From: Drosophila pseudoobscura
Taxonomy: Eukaryota; Arthropoda; Insecta; Diptera; Drosophilidae
NCBI RefSeq assembly: GCF_009870125.1
Contig: NC_046679.1
Location: forward strand, 17,050,001-17,114,000
DNA length: 64,000 nt
Direction of reading: 5' to 3'
The notes under the pieces are model-generated. The model did not search any database and was not told the DNA's origin. It saw only the letters and a list, made by a program, of their open reading frames with translations. This document shows, piece by piece, positions 51,379-63,696 of this stretch (positions within the stretch are counted from its first letter, which is position 1; every line of letters begins with the position of its first letter). Position numbers and translations under genes: made by a program.

Positions 51379-51634
51379 AGTCCGCGGCTGAGCGCGGAGA
51401 ACTTTTCCGCTCGAAGGCGATTCCACAACTGATTTGTGCAGTGATCGCGTGGACAGTCGTTGGATTTTTGAAAATAACCATCAATTCATTGCCGAGCGGC
51501 TCGCCGTCCGATCCGCTCTCTGTATGGGTGTGGTGTGTCCATGTGCGCTCGACACGCCGCCCTCATATGCGTACTCTCTTATGAGCGACTGTGTGTAGTT
51601 GTGTGAGTACACAATGATGATGTACCTACATAAA

Positions 51635-51656
51635 TACATACATACATACATACATC
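51635..51656. repeat. (TACA)n microsatellite
   Basis: Five TACA units in noncoding DNA. Confidence 0.85.
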
Positions 51657-51807
51657 AACATCAATTCTGCAACAATTCCGATCGAGCACAGCCAGCCCGC
51701 CCCCTGCCCCGCACAGTCCTAGTTTGCAGTTGATTATTGACTAAGCCGGGCGGCAACTGTCCCGCATTTTCTCGAATTGAAATACGCGTAGAAGTACTCG
51801 AAATAGC

Positions 51808-51841
51808 AGCCTCAGCCTGAGCCTCAGCCTGAGCCTCAGCC
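51808..51841. repeat. (CAGCCTGAGCCT)n tandem repeat
   Basis: Nearly three copies of a 12-base unit. Confidence 0.85.
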
Positions 51842-52228
51842 GCCCTTCCCTCACGTTCATATAGGATTATTTTATCACACTCTCGTTACAATTTTCCTCC
51901 CCGGCGACGGCACCGGGCTCTTCTTCTTCCGTTTTCCAATCTTAAATCAGCATCGCCGATGGCTTTTCACACAAACAGATTGTCCAGGCCTATAACAGAT
52001 TAGGCTGGTCCCAAGCAGGAGAGTGCGGAGTGGAGTGTGGGGTGGGTTTCCCTCTGTTCCACAACACCACCCTCCGTACTAAACACTTAATATGGTCAAA
52101 CGATGGTCACCGAGTGAGAGGTGGAGGGGAACGACTTGCTGGATTATATCCATGTGTTGTATCACATTGAGTTTTGTCCAATTTCGAGATTCGAGATCCG
52201 AGATCATGTGCCTGCATGATGATAGGGG

Positions 52229-52483
52229 GTGTCCAATAAATCTCACACGTCTCACTTCTGGTTGGAAGATTTTGCCTGTTTAGTTTCAGAAAAATACCAT
52301 TACGATATCGTTTTTACAGTAGGTTTTTCATTTTCTGATTTACATACATGGGATTCTCAGTTTGTACGACATTACATCCAGAATCTATTAAACTTTCTGG
52401 AGGAAAGTAAAATTCGGGCTTGTTCGTATAGAACTATGTACAAGGGTGTCGAAGCTTTTAATACACTCGAAGATCGAGCGTAA
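52229..52483 (+). pseudogene. orphan coding-like fragment
   Basis: An 84-codon frame without an ATG at its start reads like real protein (HFWLEDFACLVSEKYHYDIV, then HYIQNLLNFLEESKIRA and YKGVEAFNTLEDRA). It ends in TAA, and AATAAA follows about 17 nt later. It looks like the terminal exon of a gene or a broken retrocopy of a 3' end. There is no good acceptor upstream; TAG at 52223-52225 lacks a pyrimidine tract. I recognise no family. Confidence 0.3.
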
Positions 52484-52985
52484 TGTCAGCTAACCTGTGT
52501 AATAAATCTTATAAAAGCTTAGTTTTAAAACAATTCACGTTTTTCCACAAATTGAATTTGCATATCATTTACTATATCATAGATAACTGCATTGGGGAAA
52601 ATGGTTTCAAATTCAACTCATTTAGACCTTTATGTTTTTAAATAAAATCGAACCAAAAAGTTACTATAGCTTATAATTTCTAGGAATATTATTTTATATT
52701 GTATAAGTATATAAGTAAATGTCCCTCATTGTGCCACCATATGATACTCTTAAATTGAATCTTATATGAGTGGAGGTGGAGCAACTGAACTTATGATTGT
52801 GGAATCTACGAGTACAAGTTCTCATGCGCACACAGATTCGGATTCGTATTCGGATTCGGTTGTGTGCATTCACTTAGTCGAGTGAGGAATTTCAATTAAT
52901 TCAATTGAGAGCGGCTGGCTAAGTACGAGTAGGTAGCAGTGGGCACTGTCACTGTCACTGTGGATCGTCAGCGACAACAATTTGG

Positions 52986-53046
52986 TCTCCATCTCATCTC
53001 ATCTCATCTCGCCTCGTCTCGTCTTGTCTCATCTCATCCCATCTCC
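52986..53046. repeat. (TCTCA)n pentanucleotide repeat
   Basis: About twelve units of TCTCA with TCTCG variants. Confidence 0.85.
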
Positions 53047-53772
53047 GGCTCCAGTGAGAATACAAGAGTGTGTGCTGTGTGCCCATATCGTTCTTGTAGT
53101 CATATATGCAGCTTCCTTATTACGGGCCATACACCATCTAATAGGCCGCAGCCAGCGACCGTGTGTGGGTCCGTGGAGCACGTAATTCCGAGTAAGCGAT
53201 GGTTAAACTCGAGACCAGGACAAGTCAACTTAAATAGCTCTTACGGCTGCCTGCCGTCGTTGGCGACTGCCACGGACTGTCGGGGGGCATCTCTATCCGC
53301 AAATCCATAAAAAAGGAATGAGGGCGTAACCCTCTCTCTGGAAGGGGGGGTGGAAGGATGGGGTAATGTGGGAGATGAGAACCCACTCAATAGGTACATC
53401 GATTTTCGCACACATTGTTGTGTGGCCAGGGATGGAAGGGGAAGGGGAAGGGGAGAGACGCTTGAAAAGATTAAGGTGAAATCCACAAATTTGGCGCAAA
53501 TGAATTTTCTTTTTATGTTTTTTACACATCTTAAATTTTTTATTATTATGCCCATCCTTTGTTGTACGTTTTCGATCCTCATTCTATTACACTTTGGTTC
53601 GGTTTCGCTTCAAGCCCATTCCCATCCCTTTCCATGCGAATTGGAGAAATTTGCGTGCGTGTTTTGAATGAGAATTTGTTGCATATTTGCCTGCCTGGTT
53701 GCCTTTCGCCTTTCGCCTTTTTACTTTTTGTGTTGGCCAAATGGAAAAAAATAGACGTGGCCAGAGTCGAGA

Positions 53773-53856
53773 GCGGGAAGAGCAGGAGCAGGAGGGGGAG
53801 GAGGAGGGGGAGGAGGAGGAGGAAAGGGAGAGGCAGGCGCCAGCTACAATCGAAGT
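53773..53856. repeat. polypurine (GGAGGA/GAGCAG) tract
   Basis: About 80 nt with almost only purines on the plus strand, interrupted by a few C. Such mirror-like tracts can form triplex DNA or bind GAGA-type factors. Confidence 0.75.
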
Positions 53857-54607
53857 CGGTTGGGAGTCTGTTCTGTCTGCTGTTGTACAATATATAAACA
53901 TTTACCCATATACAAGTATGTAAGCTTGAATGTGTGTATATACGAATATCGTAAAAAAGTAGCAAATTCCCCTGTTGCGTATGAATTTTTGGCTTCTTCG
54001 CTGAAGTAGAAAGCATTTTCGCTCTGGGTAAATGTGATTTATATTGATTGTAATCGTGGGAGTGGGAACGGTGGGGGAGAAGGGTGTGGGACTCGCATCC
54101 TAACTACAATATCAGTGAGCATCCGACAAACAGCGATTCAGGTTCGAGCAATATATGTACGTACAGACAAAATATACATATATCCCCCTCAATTTGTATA
54201 CACAATCTATTCGCCAGATATCCGCAAGCCAGGAGATGCTGCTTCCCCTTCCCCTTCCCCTTGAATATTTCCCGATGCAGATCCTGATGCAGATGCAGAT
54301 GCAGGTGCACGCGGTCGGAGCCCACACAGCAGCCTTGGCTGGCCGTGCCACTTACAGTTGACATCAAGACAACGACGGCGTGTGCGGGTAGCAGAGCACT
54401 CCATACGTCCCGCCAGTGCAGGGAGGGTTTCGTAGCAGACCTCCGGCTACCATTAGCATTAGCACGTTTTGTGTGCACATTAGAGATGCCCTCATCTGGC
54501 CATAGGTAGGACGCCCATGTCTGAGTGGCATTTAGCTCGGGGCTGCCACAAAATTTGACTTTGTGTGACGTATCGCTGGGTTAGCGCCAGTCAGGCACTT
54601 CCACTTC

Positions 54608-54630
54608 CAGTGGCAGTGGCAGTGGCAGTG
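54608..54630. repeat. (CAGTGG)n repeat
   Basis: Nearly four perfect units. Confidence 0.85.
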
Positions 54631-55782
54631 CCAATGCCATTCAGCCATCGCCATCCAGCTAGCCAGTCAACTGGGTGGTTCGTGTCAAGGACTTGAAGTC
54701 CTTTTTAATTTTAATTAGGTTGTAACACGTCGGAACGTGCTATAATTCGAATGTATGGGGCCTGGAGAAATGGAAAACAGCGCATTGACAAACCGTCTAC
54801 CTAATTGTCTGCAACCGAGACCGAGACCCAGTCAAGCCCAAGGACAGCCCATCTCAATCGTACAGACCCACACACCCCCAACTCCTCCCGAATTCCCTTC
54901 CCATACACCAGTGTACACGCCCCCACATAAATCAATCCCCCAAACATCGCCATCGCCCCAAACATGTTCGCATTGAGCAATTTGTCAATTTTTAGGTGCT
55001 CTGTTTTTCGGCTGTCCCGTGATTAACATAAACCGCAATTTTCATTGCCGACCTGGCGAGACAAAGGGGCTGGAAACTTTCTTAATAATGTGGCCCGACC
55101 GACCCCTACACACACCCAAACTTCCACCTGTCGTCTGTCTGAGACCCAAGATCCACTCGAGTCCCCAACCACATCCAGGACGACGCTGTTGCTGTTGTAA
55201 AATTTATTGCCAGCAAAATAAATACGCAAAAGATGACATATGATTTGACCCGAAAGATAAAACTGTCTGAAAACAAATATTTCCGCTTAGACTCCATCCG
55301 TAATGCGAGTGCGGCCGAGTGGCCGAGGGGGTGGGAGTGTGGGCAGGACCCGACAGAGCGGAGCAGAACCAAACAGGATAGGATAGGACAGGGCTGCTCC
55401 TGGTCCTGGGAACGATTGGAGAGGAAATGGTCATGTTTATTTAAGGTTCTGGTTTGCTCCTTCATTATTAAGGACATCATTCAACTAGTTGAATTGGCCC
55501 TTTGCTCTTTCGCCCTCAGCCCAGTCCTCGCCTTCGACGTCGCCTTCGCCAGGCTGTCTGTCAGGCCATTCTTTTTGGCCGTATTTTGTACACGCATACT
55601 CATATGTATATGTATATGTATGGGTAAATGTGACTCCACCTCCAATGTGACTCCACTCACTCTCACATCTGCGGTGGCGGTGGCAGCGAGCTGAGCTACT
55701 TATGCAAATAAACATAAGGGTACACACATACCTAAGTGTGTACATATGTATGTACATGCTGGTGGGCGTTTCTTCGAGTGGG

Positions 55783-55813
55783 GGACTGGGAGTGGGACTG
55801 GGACTGGGACTAG
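55783..55813. repeat. (GGGACT)n repeat
   Basis: Five units of GGGACT with one GGGAGT variant. Confidence 0.85.
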
Positions 55814-56770
55814 GGAATGGGGACTAGACTTTGACTTGTTATGAGCGGTTTGCTGTGCTCAGTTGCGGCCTACGGAAATACGATATTGTTAATTAATTTA
55901 CGCTTTTATTGAAGCCCTTGCCCTTTAGTCAGCAGTTTCTAGCTGAGACTGAACGGAACTCCTGTCCTGCCCTGCACCCATATCAAAATGAAATCGTGTC
56001 ATGGGTCAGTGTAAGGAAAAAGTAAATCAAAAGCTCGTTAACACATCGCCGTTACACACGATTACACTGGATAGATGAGGATTGGGAGCGGGTGAGGGTA
56101 AGGTTACAACAACGTGAACTGGCTTTGGGCTGGGACATGCATTATAGCTCGAAAAGGGCTATGAATTGTTCAGCAATGTCGAGGACGAGATATGATGCTT
56201 TCACTCCATCTGTACCCACTCCACTAAGTGTATTGAGTCCTGAGAACTGGCTCACTGGCCCAAAGGCCCTCGCTAGCATTCCGATAAAATATCACATGCC
56301 AACCCTAACAATCCTTGCTGCAATTCATGCTTCACCCTCTTAATATGGAAGTGAAGGCCTAATGAACAGCAAAACCCAGACTTGGTCTCGGTGACACGAA
56401 AAAAGAAAATAAAACAGACAAAAATGTACGAGTCAAGACTTCTCGACTGTGAGGAAGGAGATAATGCTGGGAAAAATTCGAAGCAATGCTCTTACTCCAC
56501 TTAATTTTGATGGACCAACGCCTCAATCTGCCTAATCCGACAACTGCTCGTACGAGTATATACAATATTAATGTGGCTTATTGTGCAGTTGTGGAATGTT
56601 ATATATTAATGTCTATGTCATTTCTTCTTTTGGATACATTGAGCTGGAAACCTACTGATCATTGATTTTTTAAAGGTGACAAAGGAAATATCTTAGAAAA
56701 ATTGTATCTTTATCAGCTCTTTATCAGCCAGATCAGTTTTATTCATTTAAACGGGCTCTTACAGAAACAC

Positions 56771-56822
56771 AGTGGCGCCACTAGGTGTCTAGGTGGCGCC
56801 ACTTCGCTGCGCCACCTGGCGT
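56771..56822. promoter_or_regulatory. cluster of CTCF-like GGTGGCGCCA palindromes
   Basis: AGTGGCGCCACT is a perfect 12-base palindrome at 56771-56782. TAGGTGGCGCCACT follows at 56790-56803. A third copy in the opposite orientation (GCGCCACCTGGCG) lies at about 56810-56822. AGGTGGCGC is the core known for Drosophila CTCF. Three cores in about 50 nt suggest an insulator or boundary element. Confidence 0.45.
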
Positions 56823-58185
56823 TACATGACTAAACAACTATTTAGTGGCAGCGCCATGGCAAACGCGCGCATCGTTAAATTTTCGAAAACTTATTCGGAA
56901 TTCCCCATTATTGGCTGTAGGCTGTAAGCCAAACATAGTTTTCGAGCTGTGAATTTTCCAGAGAATTAAAGATATCCAAAGGGGTTCAATACTGACGAAA
57001 CAACAAACCATCATGGAAGTTCCATGAGTTCTACTACATACGTATAAAAGTTTTTCTCTATCTCATTTTCTTTTTGACAATTCAAGAAAATAACCCGTTT
57101 AAGCTCCACTGAATACAGACGTAAACTCAACAAAGTGGTTCTTAGTAGCAGAATTATGCCGTAACCGAAAGACAACTTACCGAAGAAGGCGATTCGCACA
57201 TTAAACAAGCTGTGCGCACGATTATGCAGACTTAATTGGAGCCGCTCACTTAACAAAGTGTGAATGATGACGGGGAAAATCACTGACAATTATTCTGTTA
57301 CATCCCTGATTGGCTGCTAACAAGATTCACAACGTGCAGTGCATTTTCTTCCCCTTTCATAATATTTAATATCATATTTCTCATGCCTTGGCAGGTCTCA
57401 GAGCAATATATTTTGCAATTTTCTGCACAACACAACACCTCGGGTTACCATCCGACATACTTATGGACGTCCAATACATATTCATTTGCCAATCGATTTG
57501 TGCGCCAATATTTCTCGCCAATTTGCTGGCTGTTGCCCAGGCTGGGGTCCACCTCCAGGTCTACGTTTACTCGTAGGTCCGGTCAGCCCAGGCCAGTTTC
57601 GTTCTGGGAACTGGTAGGAGATGGAGATGGTGGATGGGGGATGGGGTATGGTACCAGCGCTGGAGCTGGGGAAGTGGCTGGGAGGCTGGTTCCTGTTTCG
57701 ATTCTGCATGTTTCTGCATGGGCACATTTTTCAGCTAGTTCTTCTAATCAATTGCCCCAACTCGACGTCGATTACTGCAAGCGGTTGCTGGCGGGTCCAT
57801 GTGGCCCTGTCCTCTCCGAGGTATGTCGCCCATAGGGCCTCCTGGCCTCGACTAACCTGCCCCGGAATGCCTGTCCGTCGTCCGTTCTCCGTTCTCTGTG
57901 TGCGTGGAGCACTTTCGGCATTTGTTGCCAATGCCAGGCTCTGGCTCTAGCTCTCGCTCTCGCTTCGGGTTCCGTGTCCACTGTCAAATGTCCGCTGTCC
58001 GGCACTGACCATTTGCCCAGCGGGGTAGGCTCCAGGCGCGTGTCAGCGGCAGTCGTAAATGATGTCCAGATATCTATGGGTGGGTTGGAGGGCGTTGGCT
58101 GCCGAGTCCATGACAGAGTGCCCCCGACCGGCGACCGGCGACCAGCGACTGGCGACTGCCTGCTGCGTTTTGATTTCGAGTTATT

Positions 58186-58221
58186 GCAGCAGCAGCAGCA
58201 GCAGCAAAAACAACAACAACA
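58186..58221. repeat. (CAG)n followed by (CAA)n
   Basis: Seven CAG units, then about four CAA units, in noncoding DNA. Confidence 0.85.
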
Positions 58222-58703
58222 CGCTGCATTTATGGCTTGTAATCTGAATCTCAGTTGGTCAAAAAACGGGGAAAAAATTAAATTTGCACAGAGAACAAGT
58301 TTAAGTGGCGAGGGCGGTAGATGGGGCAGATGGGGCTGACGGGGCAGACGGGGCAGGGCTGCTGCAGCGTTTTTGCTCCTTGCGTGCTGCCCTAAATGAC
58401 CCTGCCCCCTCTGGGCTATTTGGCAGAACTCGTTTGCCGTGCAACAAAAATAATAAACAAAAGAAAAAACAAAACTGTTGCACATTGCTAAAAAGGCAAC
58501 AAAACAACAACAGTACAGTGGTGGATGGTGGATGGTGGGGTGGTGAGGGGATGGGAGCTGAAGAAAAGCTGCTGCTGGAAGCTGCAAACGGAAAACAGAA
58601 AACTGAAAACGAGCAAAACACAAAATTGCGGAGCAGCAGAAGAAAAATAGCAAACAAATTTACTGCCAATTTGCTGCTCATTTCGTTTAGAAGGTGACAC
58701 GGC

Positions 58704-58729
58704 CCTGGCTCTGGCTCTGGCTCTGGCTC
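58704..58729. repeat. (CTGGCT)n repeat
   Basis: Four perfect hexamer units. Confidence 0.85.
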
Positions 58730-59032
58730 CATGCGTGGTGCTGGCTGCGGGCGAAGGGAGAAGGAAATGGATGCGGCGGGGGCGTGGATTGGGGGCGTGC
58801 TTCGTGGTCGTGGTCTTGTGTGCACTTTGCGCGTATGTGTTTCGCATTTTTACACTTAATTGCTCCGCTTTACTCCAAATTGAACGGACCATGCAGGGGT
58901 GGACCTGGGGGAGGGCATTGGGGGGTGTGGCAGGGGCAGGACGAGGGGCAGGACAAGCCGAAGCCCCCACCCCTGGCACAAAAAGCGCAACTGCAACTGC
59001 AACAACTTTTTGGCAGGCACCACCAGACTCGC

Positions 59033-59062
59033 ATTCACACACACACACACACCCACACAGAC
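59033..59062. repeat. (CA)n microsatellite
   Basis: CA run with CCA interruptions. Confidence 0.8.
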
Positions 59063-62000
59063 ACAGGCATGGGGCAAAGAGCCAGGGCTTATAAATTTGT
59101 GGAGCACACACTCAACCAGACACTTAAACACACATTCAAACATATGTATGTACGTATACGTATACGTACGGGAAAAGCGTTCGATAGTTGAGTTTTTGGG
59201 AGTTTTTGGTTGGTTTTCGATAACGTTTAAAATGCCAATAGACCCGGCGCGAAACCTTTGAACAAACAAGCAGCCCAACAAACAAACAAAACTATTTTTG
59301 CCGCGATAATCGCCGTCAATTGCAGTGCAGCAGTTGCAACCCCGCCCCGCACCGCCCCGCACCGTTGCAGTGGCAGCTCCAGCGCCATCTCCGTTGCCGT
59401 TGCCCCGAATTGCGCAATTTGCGGCAAGTTGTGTAAAGCATAATTTTTCGGCAATTTATTGCGTGTTTGTATGGGCGGGCCCGGATTGTGACTGGGTGGG
59501 TGAGGTGGAGGTAGACCCATCACTCATCATCTGGCCATCCACACATCGGGGGATGGAGAGGGCGGAGCAGGGCAGATCCTTTCATTCAAATTTATGCGCT
59601 AAAACTTCCGTTCATTTGGAGCTGGAATCCAGAAAAAATGGCAACTGAACACGGCCAAGACTGAAAGGAAGATAGATAGAGGAATGGCAGAATGGAGAAT
59701 GGAGGCAGGGCAGTAAGAAATGGCTGGGTTATTCATTTAAATTATAAATGCATTCGGAATGTTTAATTTTTGAATGGTGTGTGGCCGGCCAAGGAGTGGC
59801 AGCAGCAGCAGCAGAGGCGGCAGCGGCAGCAGGGACCTGCACTCCTTTTCCTACTTACAAAGGCAGCACATTCGATTCGCATTAATCTTCATTTGTTTTA
59901 GAATAGACTGGCGCTGCTGGTCTGTTACTGCTCCTTCTGCTCCTGCTGCGCCTGCTGCTCCTGAGACTACTGCTCTCTTCTGTGCTGCTGCTCCAGCTCC
60001 AGCTGCAGAAAAAGGACAAATACAAATCCAAGGCACAAATGTCTGCGGAATCGATGGACGGCGACATGGACGAGAACGAGTTCGAGGATGGGAAAGGAGT
60101 CGAGCCGAGCCGAGCCAGGGGAGGTTGCAAAGAAAACGCAACGAACAGAAAGCCATAGGTCATAAATTAGATTTTCCATTAAGCATATAAAAGCACCTTT
60201 TGGTTATCCTCAAATGCGTTCCCTGCCGTGGCCTCTTTCCTCCTTTCGTACTCGTTGCTTTCCTCCTTTCCTACTTTCCTACTTTCCGATAAAAGGCGAA
60301 ATCCAACTTTGCTGCAAAATCGAAGAAAAGCATTGAATAAACGAATGAGCTGCCATGCGACAAGCGGCAGCAGGCAGCCTAAGATTGTCCGCAGGAGGTA
60401 CGGTACCCAGGCAGCATCCGAAGCTGAGACAGGAGCTGGTTGCCGTTGCCGTTGCCGGAGTCAGAGGCAGAGGAAGAGGCTGAGGAAGAGCCAGAGCCAG
60501 AGCAGTACCATCCTGTGCAGCTAGAGCTCGAGGTACAGCGGCAACGGCAATGGCAACGGCAGCCATATTGAATGGATTTGCACAAACGTGCAGAAAAACT
60601 TTTGCTGACACAAAGGATGCAAAAAGGTGAAAGAAGCAGTGTCGTGCCCCTGCCTTCAGTTCCCTTCGCTTCCCTTGCAACTTTCCTAGCTCGTGGCCCA
60701 GGGAAACTTGGACAAAGTAAATTTAATGCAATATTTTTACATACACATAGAAAGGCATGGGGCACAGGCACGGGCACGGATACAAGAGTTGAGGCAACTG
60801 GGACATAAAGGCATTTTCGCACTCTTCGAAGGTGAGTTATTGGTGCGAATTAGTTTAATCAGTGCTCGGTTCTGTCCATTGAAGTCCCGTTAATGTAATG
60901 GGCCTTTTTGGCAGCCCATAAAAAGTCATATAAACATTTCAATTAACGAGGCGCCCACGTCTCGGACGGTCACATCCCACGTCTAACCTACCTGACAGGC
61001 ATCGACGAATGAGCCATGGCTTTGATAAATTGAAGGCAATACTCGTACCATTCCCAGGCTTAGCCGGCCATCAGCAGTTAGTGAGGCGATGCCCAGACCC
61101 ATCCCATCCGATCCCATCCCCCCAGGCAGTAAGCAGGGTAGAGCTCGCCCAGTTTCGTTTCAATTCATGCCATTGCCTGGCTAATTTAGTGAGGAAATGG
61201 ACACGGCCACGAGGGCAACCGGACAGCAGAACAGGGGGACAGCAGGAGCAGGACAGCGATGGCGGTGGCGACGACACAAAAGTGTCGTATTCAAGGTCAT
61301 AAAACGTGCGTCATGACCGGTAATCAAAGCATGAAATTAATTTCCAATTGATTTTGGCCCCCATCGCTGCCTGTCGTCTCCCATCTCCGTCTCCGTCGTT
61401 GCCTGCTCTGCCAATCGCTGCAGGAAGTTGACCAACGGAAGTGCGAAACGATAAACAGCAACGATTGGGGCGAAGGAAACGTCCCAGACTGTGACTGCGA
61501 CTGCGATGGCGACTGCGATGGCGATGGCGACCCTGGGCACCCGAGACATACTTCAGCAGCTGAAGCATCAACAGCCACAGCTGGTGTAGTGGGGTATGGG
61601 GATGAGGATAGGGATGGACAGGGGGGACGGAGTGCGGGCATTAAACGATCAAGCATTTAATGACACCCGGTCAGCCATTGATTTGCCAAATACATGCGAA
61701 TACGGGGCCCCACAAGGGGGCACTGGCACAGGCACAGTCCCCTGGCAACGGGCATCGGAATCGGAATCGGAGTAGGAGCAAACGCCAGCCAGAGCCAGTG
61801 GTGATGACTTGGACTCCGTTTGAGTCAACACAGCCGCAGGGATTGTCAATACCGAAAAACCGGTCAGGCATGGGCCATAGTTCACACAGCGAGGGATGTC
61901 AAAGACATTCGGGTAACCTTTGGCAGCATGCCTCTGTAGATGAAATGTAATTATTCATTTTACATGATAAAATTGGCAAGAGGGGATCCCCTTTTCTTAG

Positions 62001-63671
62001 ATCGATCAAGGTGTGCATTTTGAGGTATGACTGGTATATTCAGCTCTCACAGAAAATGCACAATCCGTATATTCTGATACGCAGGGAATAAAGAATCCAT
62101 TGCGTTGCCTTACTTTATGCATAAAAAGTTTATTACTAAATAAAATTCATTCATTATTCGCTAAGGAAATAAACAAAAATCTACCTATAATTCAGGTTTT
62201 TGTCCTGGATTTTATATTTTTCTGCTAATAACTTTGCAAGCGGCCCTCGGGGGCCGTAAAACTGCCGGCAAACAGCGTAGGGGCAGGCATTTCTGGGTGG
62301 CGTCATGACCATCAATATGAACGGAATGCCAGGCCAGATGGCCAGCTGTCCAGACTCTGTTTCTGCCTCGCTGCCAGTCGCCCTGCCCCCTGCCCCCCGC
62401 CTGCCCTGCCTCTGTGTGGCCTATACCGCAAAGCACAAACAACTGAAGCGGGGCATTTAATGTCGCTCTGGCTGTCATCGCCAAAATCGAATAACCAAAA
62501 ACAGGAAAGGCAAAAGGAACCAAAAAAAGAAGTAGTAGGACTGGAAGAAATGGCAGGCAAAACGAAAGCGAGTGTCTGACAAAAAATATGCACAGCATCC
62601 TTGACGTTTGTTCGCTCGTTGACGCCCAAGCTGCTGCAGCATGGGGCAGCTGCCTGGCGGTCCACATAGCTGCCCCACAGAGGCTGGGGGGGGCCCTTTC
62701 CCTGGGGCCGTCGGGTGTAACGTTGGGCTAGAGGGTTGGGCCAGGTCCAGGCAGAGTCCTCGGACCAGACGCGCTGGCTGGTGACGGGCCGACCATGGTC
62801 GAGATGTGTTCATGTCTAATGTCGAAATGGTTAGTTTCACTTTTTGCGTCAGAAATCGTAAAATTGGATATAAAATTTTACGAGCGTGTGGCTGGGCCTC
62901 GTCTCGAGTCTCGAGTGTTCGTTCTGTGGGCTCTTTTTCCGCCGGAGTTGGCACTGACGTTGGCCATTGGTCGTTCTGCTCAGGCACCCCTCTCTCCCCA
63001 CTCGCACTCACACTCACAGTCAAGCTCGCTCTCGCACAAATTTGTCCTGCCTGGCAATGGTCGCCTGTTTCTGGTCACGGCCCAAATTTTGATGCTCGAC
63101 TAGCAATGGCAGCTGAAGTGGCAGCCAAGACACAAACGACGCAAGCGGCGCAGGCGGCATTTTGTTTGTGGCAATAAATCATTTATGCAAGTTGCTCTTG
63201 CTGTTTGCGTGGAAATAAAAATTTAACCGAAATTTGTTTAGCAATTTTGCGTGTTAAAAATTTAAGAGCCACTTGCCGGACTGACGCTGACTCCCTGTCT
63301 TGCTTGCCTGCTGCCTCCCAGTTCCCAGGGGGGTGCCTGTGTGCTTGTTTGTCTTTTGTGCGAACTTTGAATTGTTGCATTTAATGCTGTAAGGCTTATA
63401 ATATGCAATAATCTCGAGCAAGCCAACGGTGGGAGAGCAGAGAGAAGGGAGAGCAGCGAAGAGAAGAGAAGAGAGCCGAGCCCCTTGGGGGTTAAGGAAG
63501 CGTGAGCCAGCAGCATACATATGCCTATATGTATATTCATGAGCAATATATTTTATAAGCATCATTGTGCATATTGGATAAAAAATAAGCTTGAAATACA
63601 AAAATATTCCGTTACTGGGAGTCGGGCAGGCAGGACGGCAAGACGGCAAGTAAAAGCAATCAGACGCCTAG

Positions 63672-63696
63672 CCAGACCAGACCAGACCAGACCAGG
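63672..63696. repeat. (CCAGA)n repeat
   Basis: Nearly five units of CCAGA/ACCAG near the right end of the window. Confidence 0.85.

Noticed and set aside
57011..57289. 92-aa hydrophobic minus-strand frame
   Set aside because: Leu/Phe-rich because the DNA is AT-rich. No signal or family pattern recognised.
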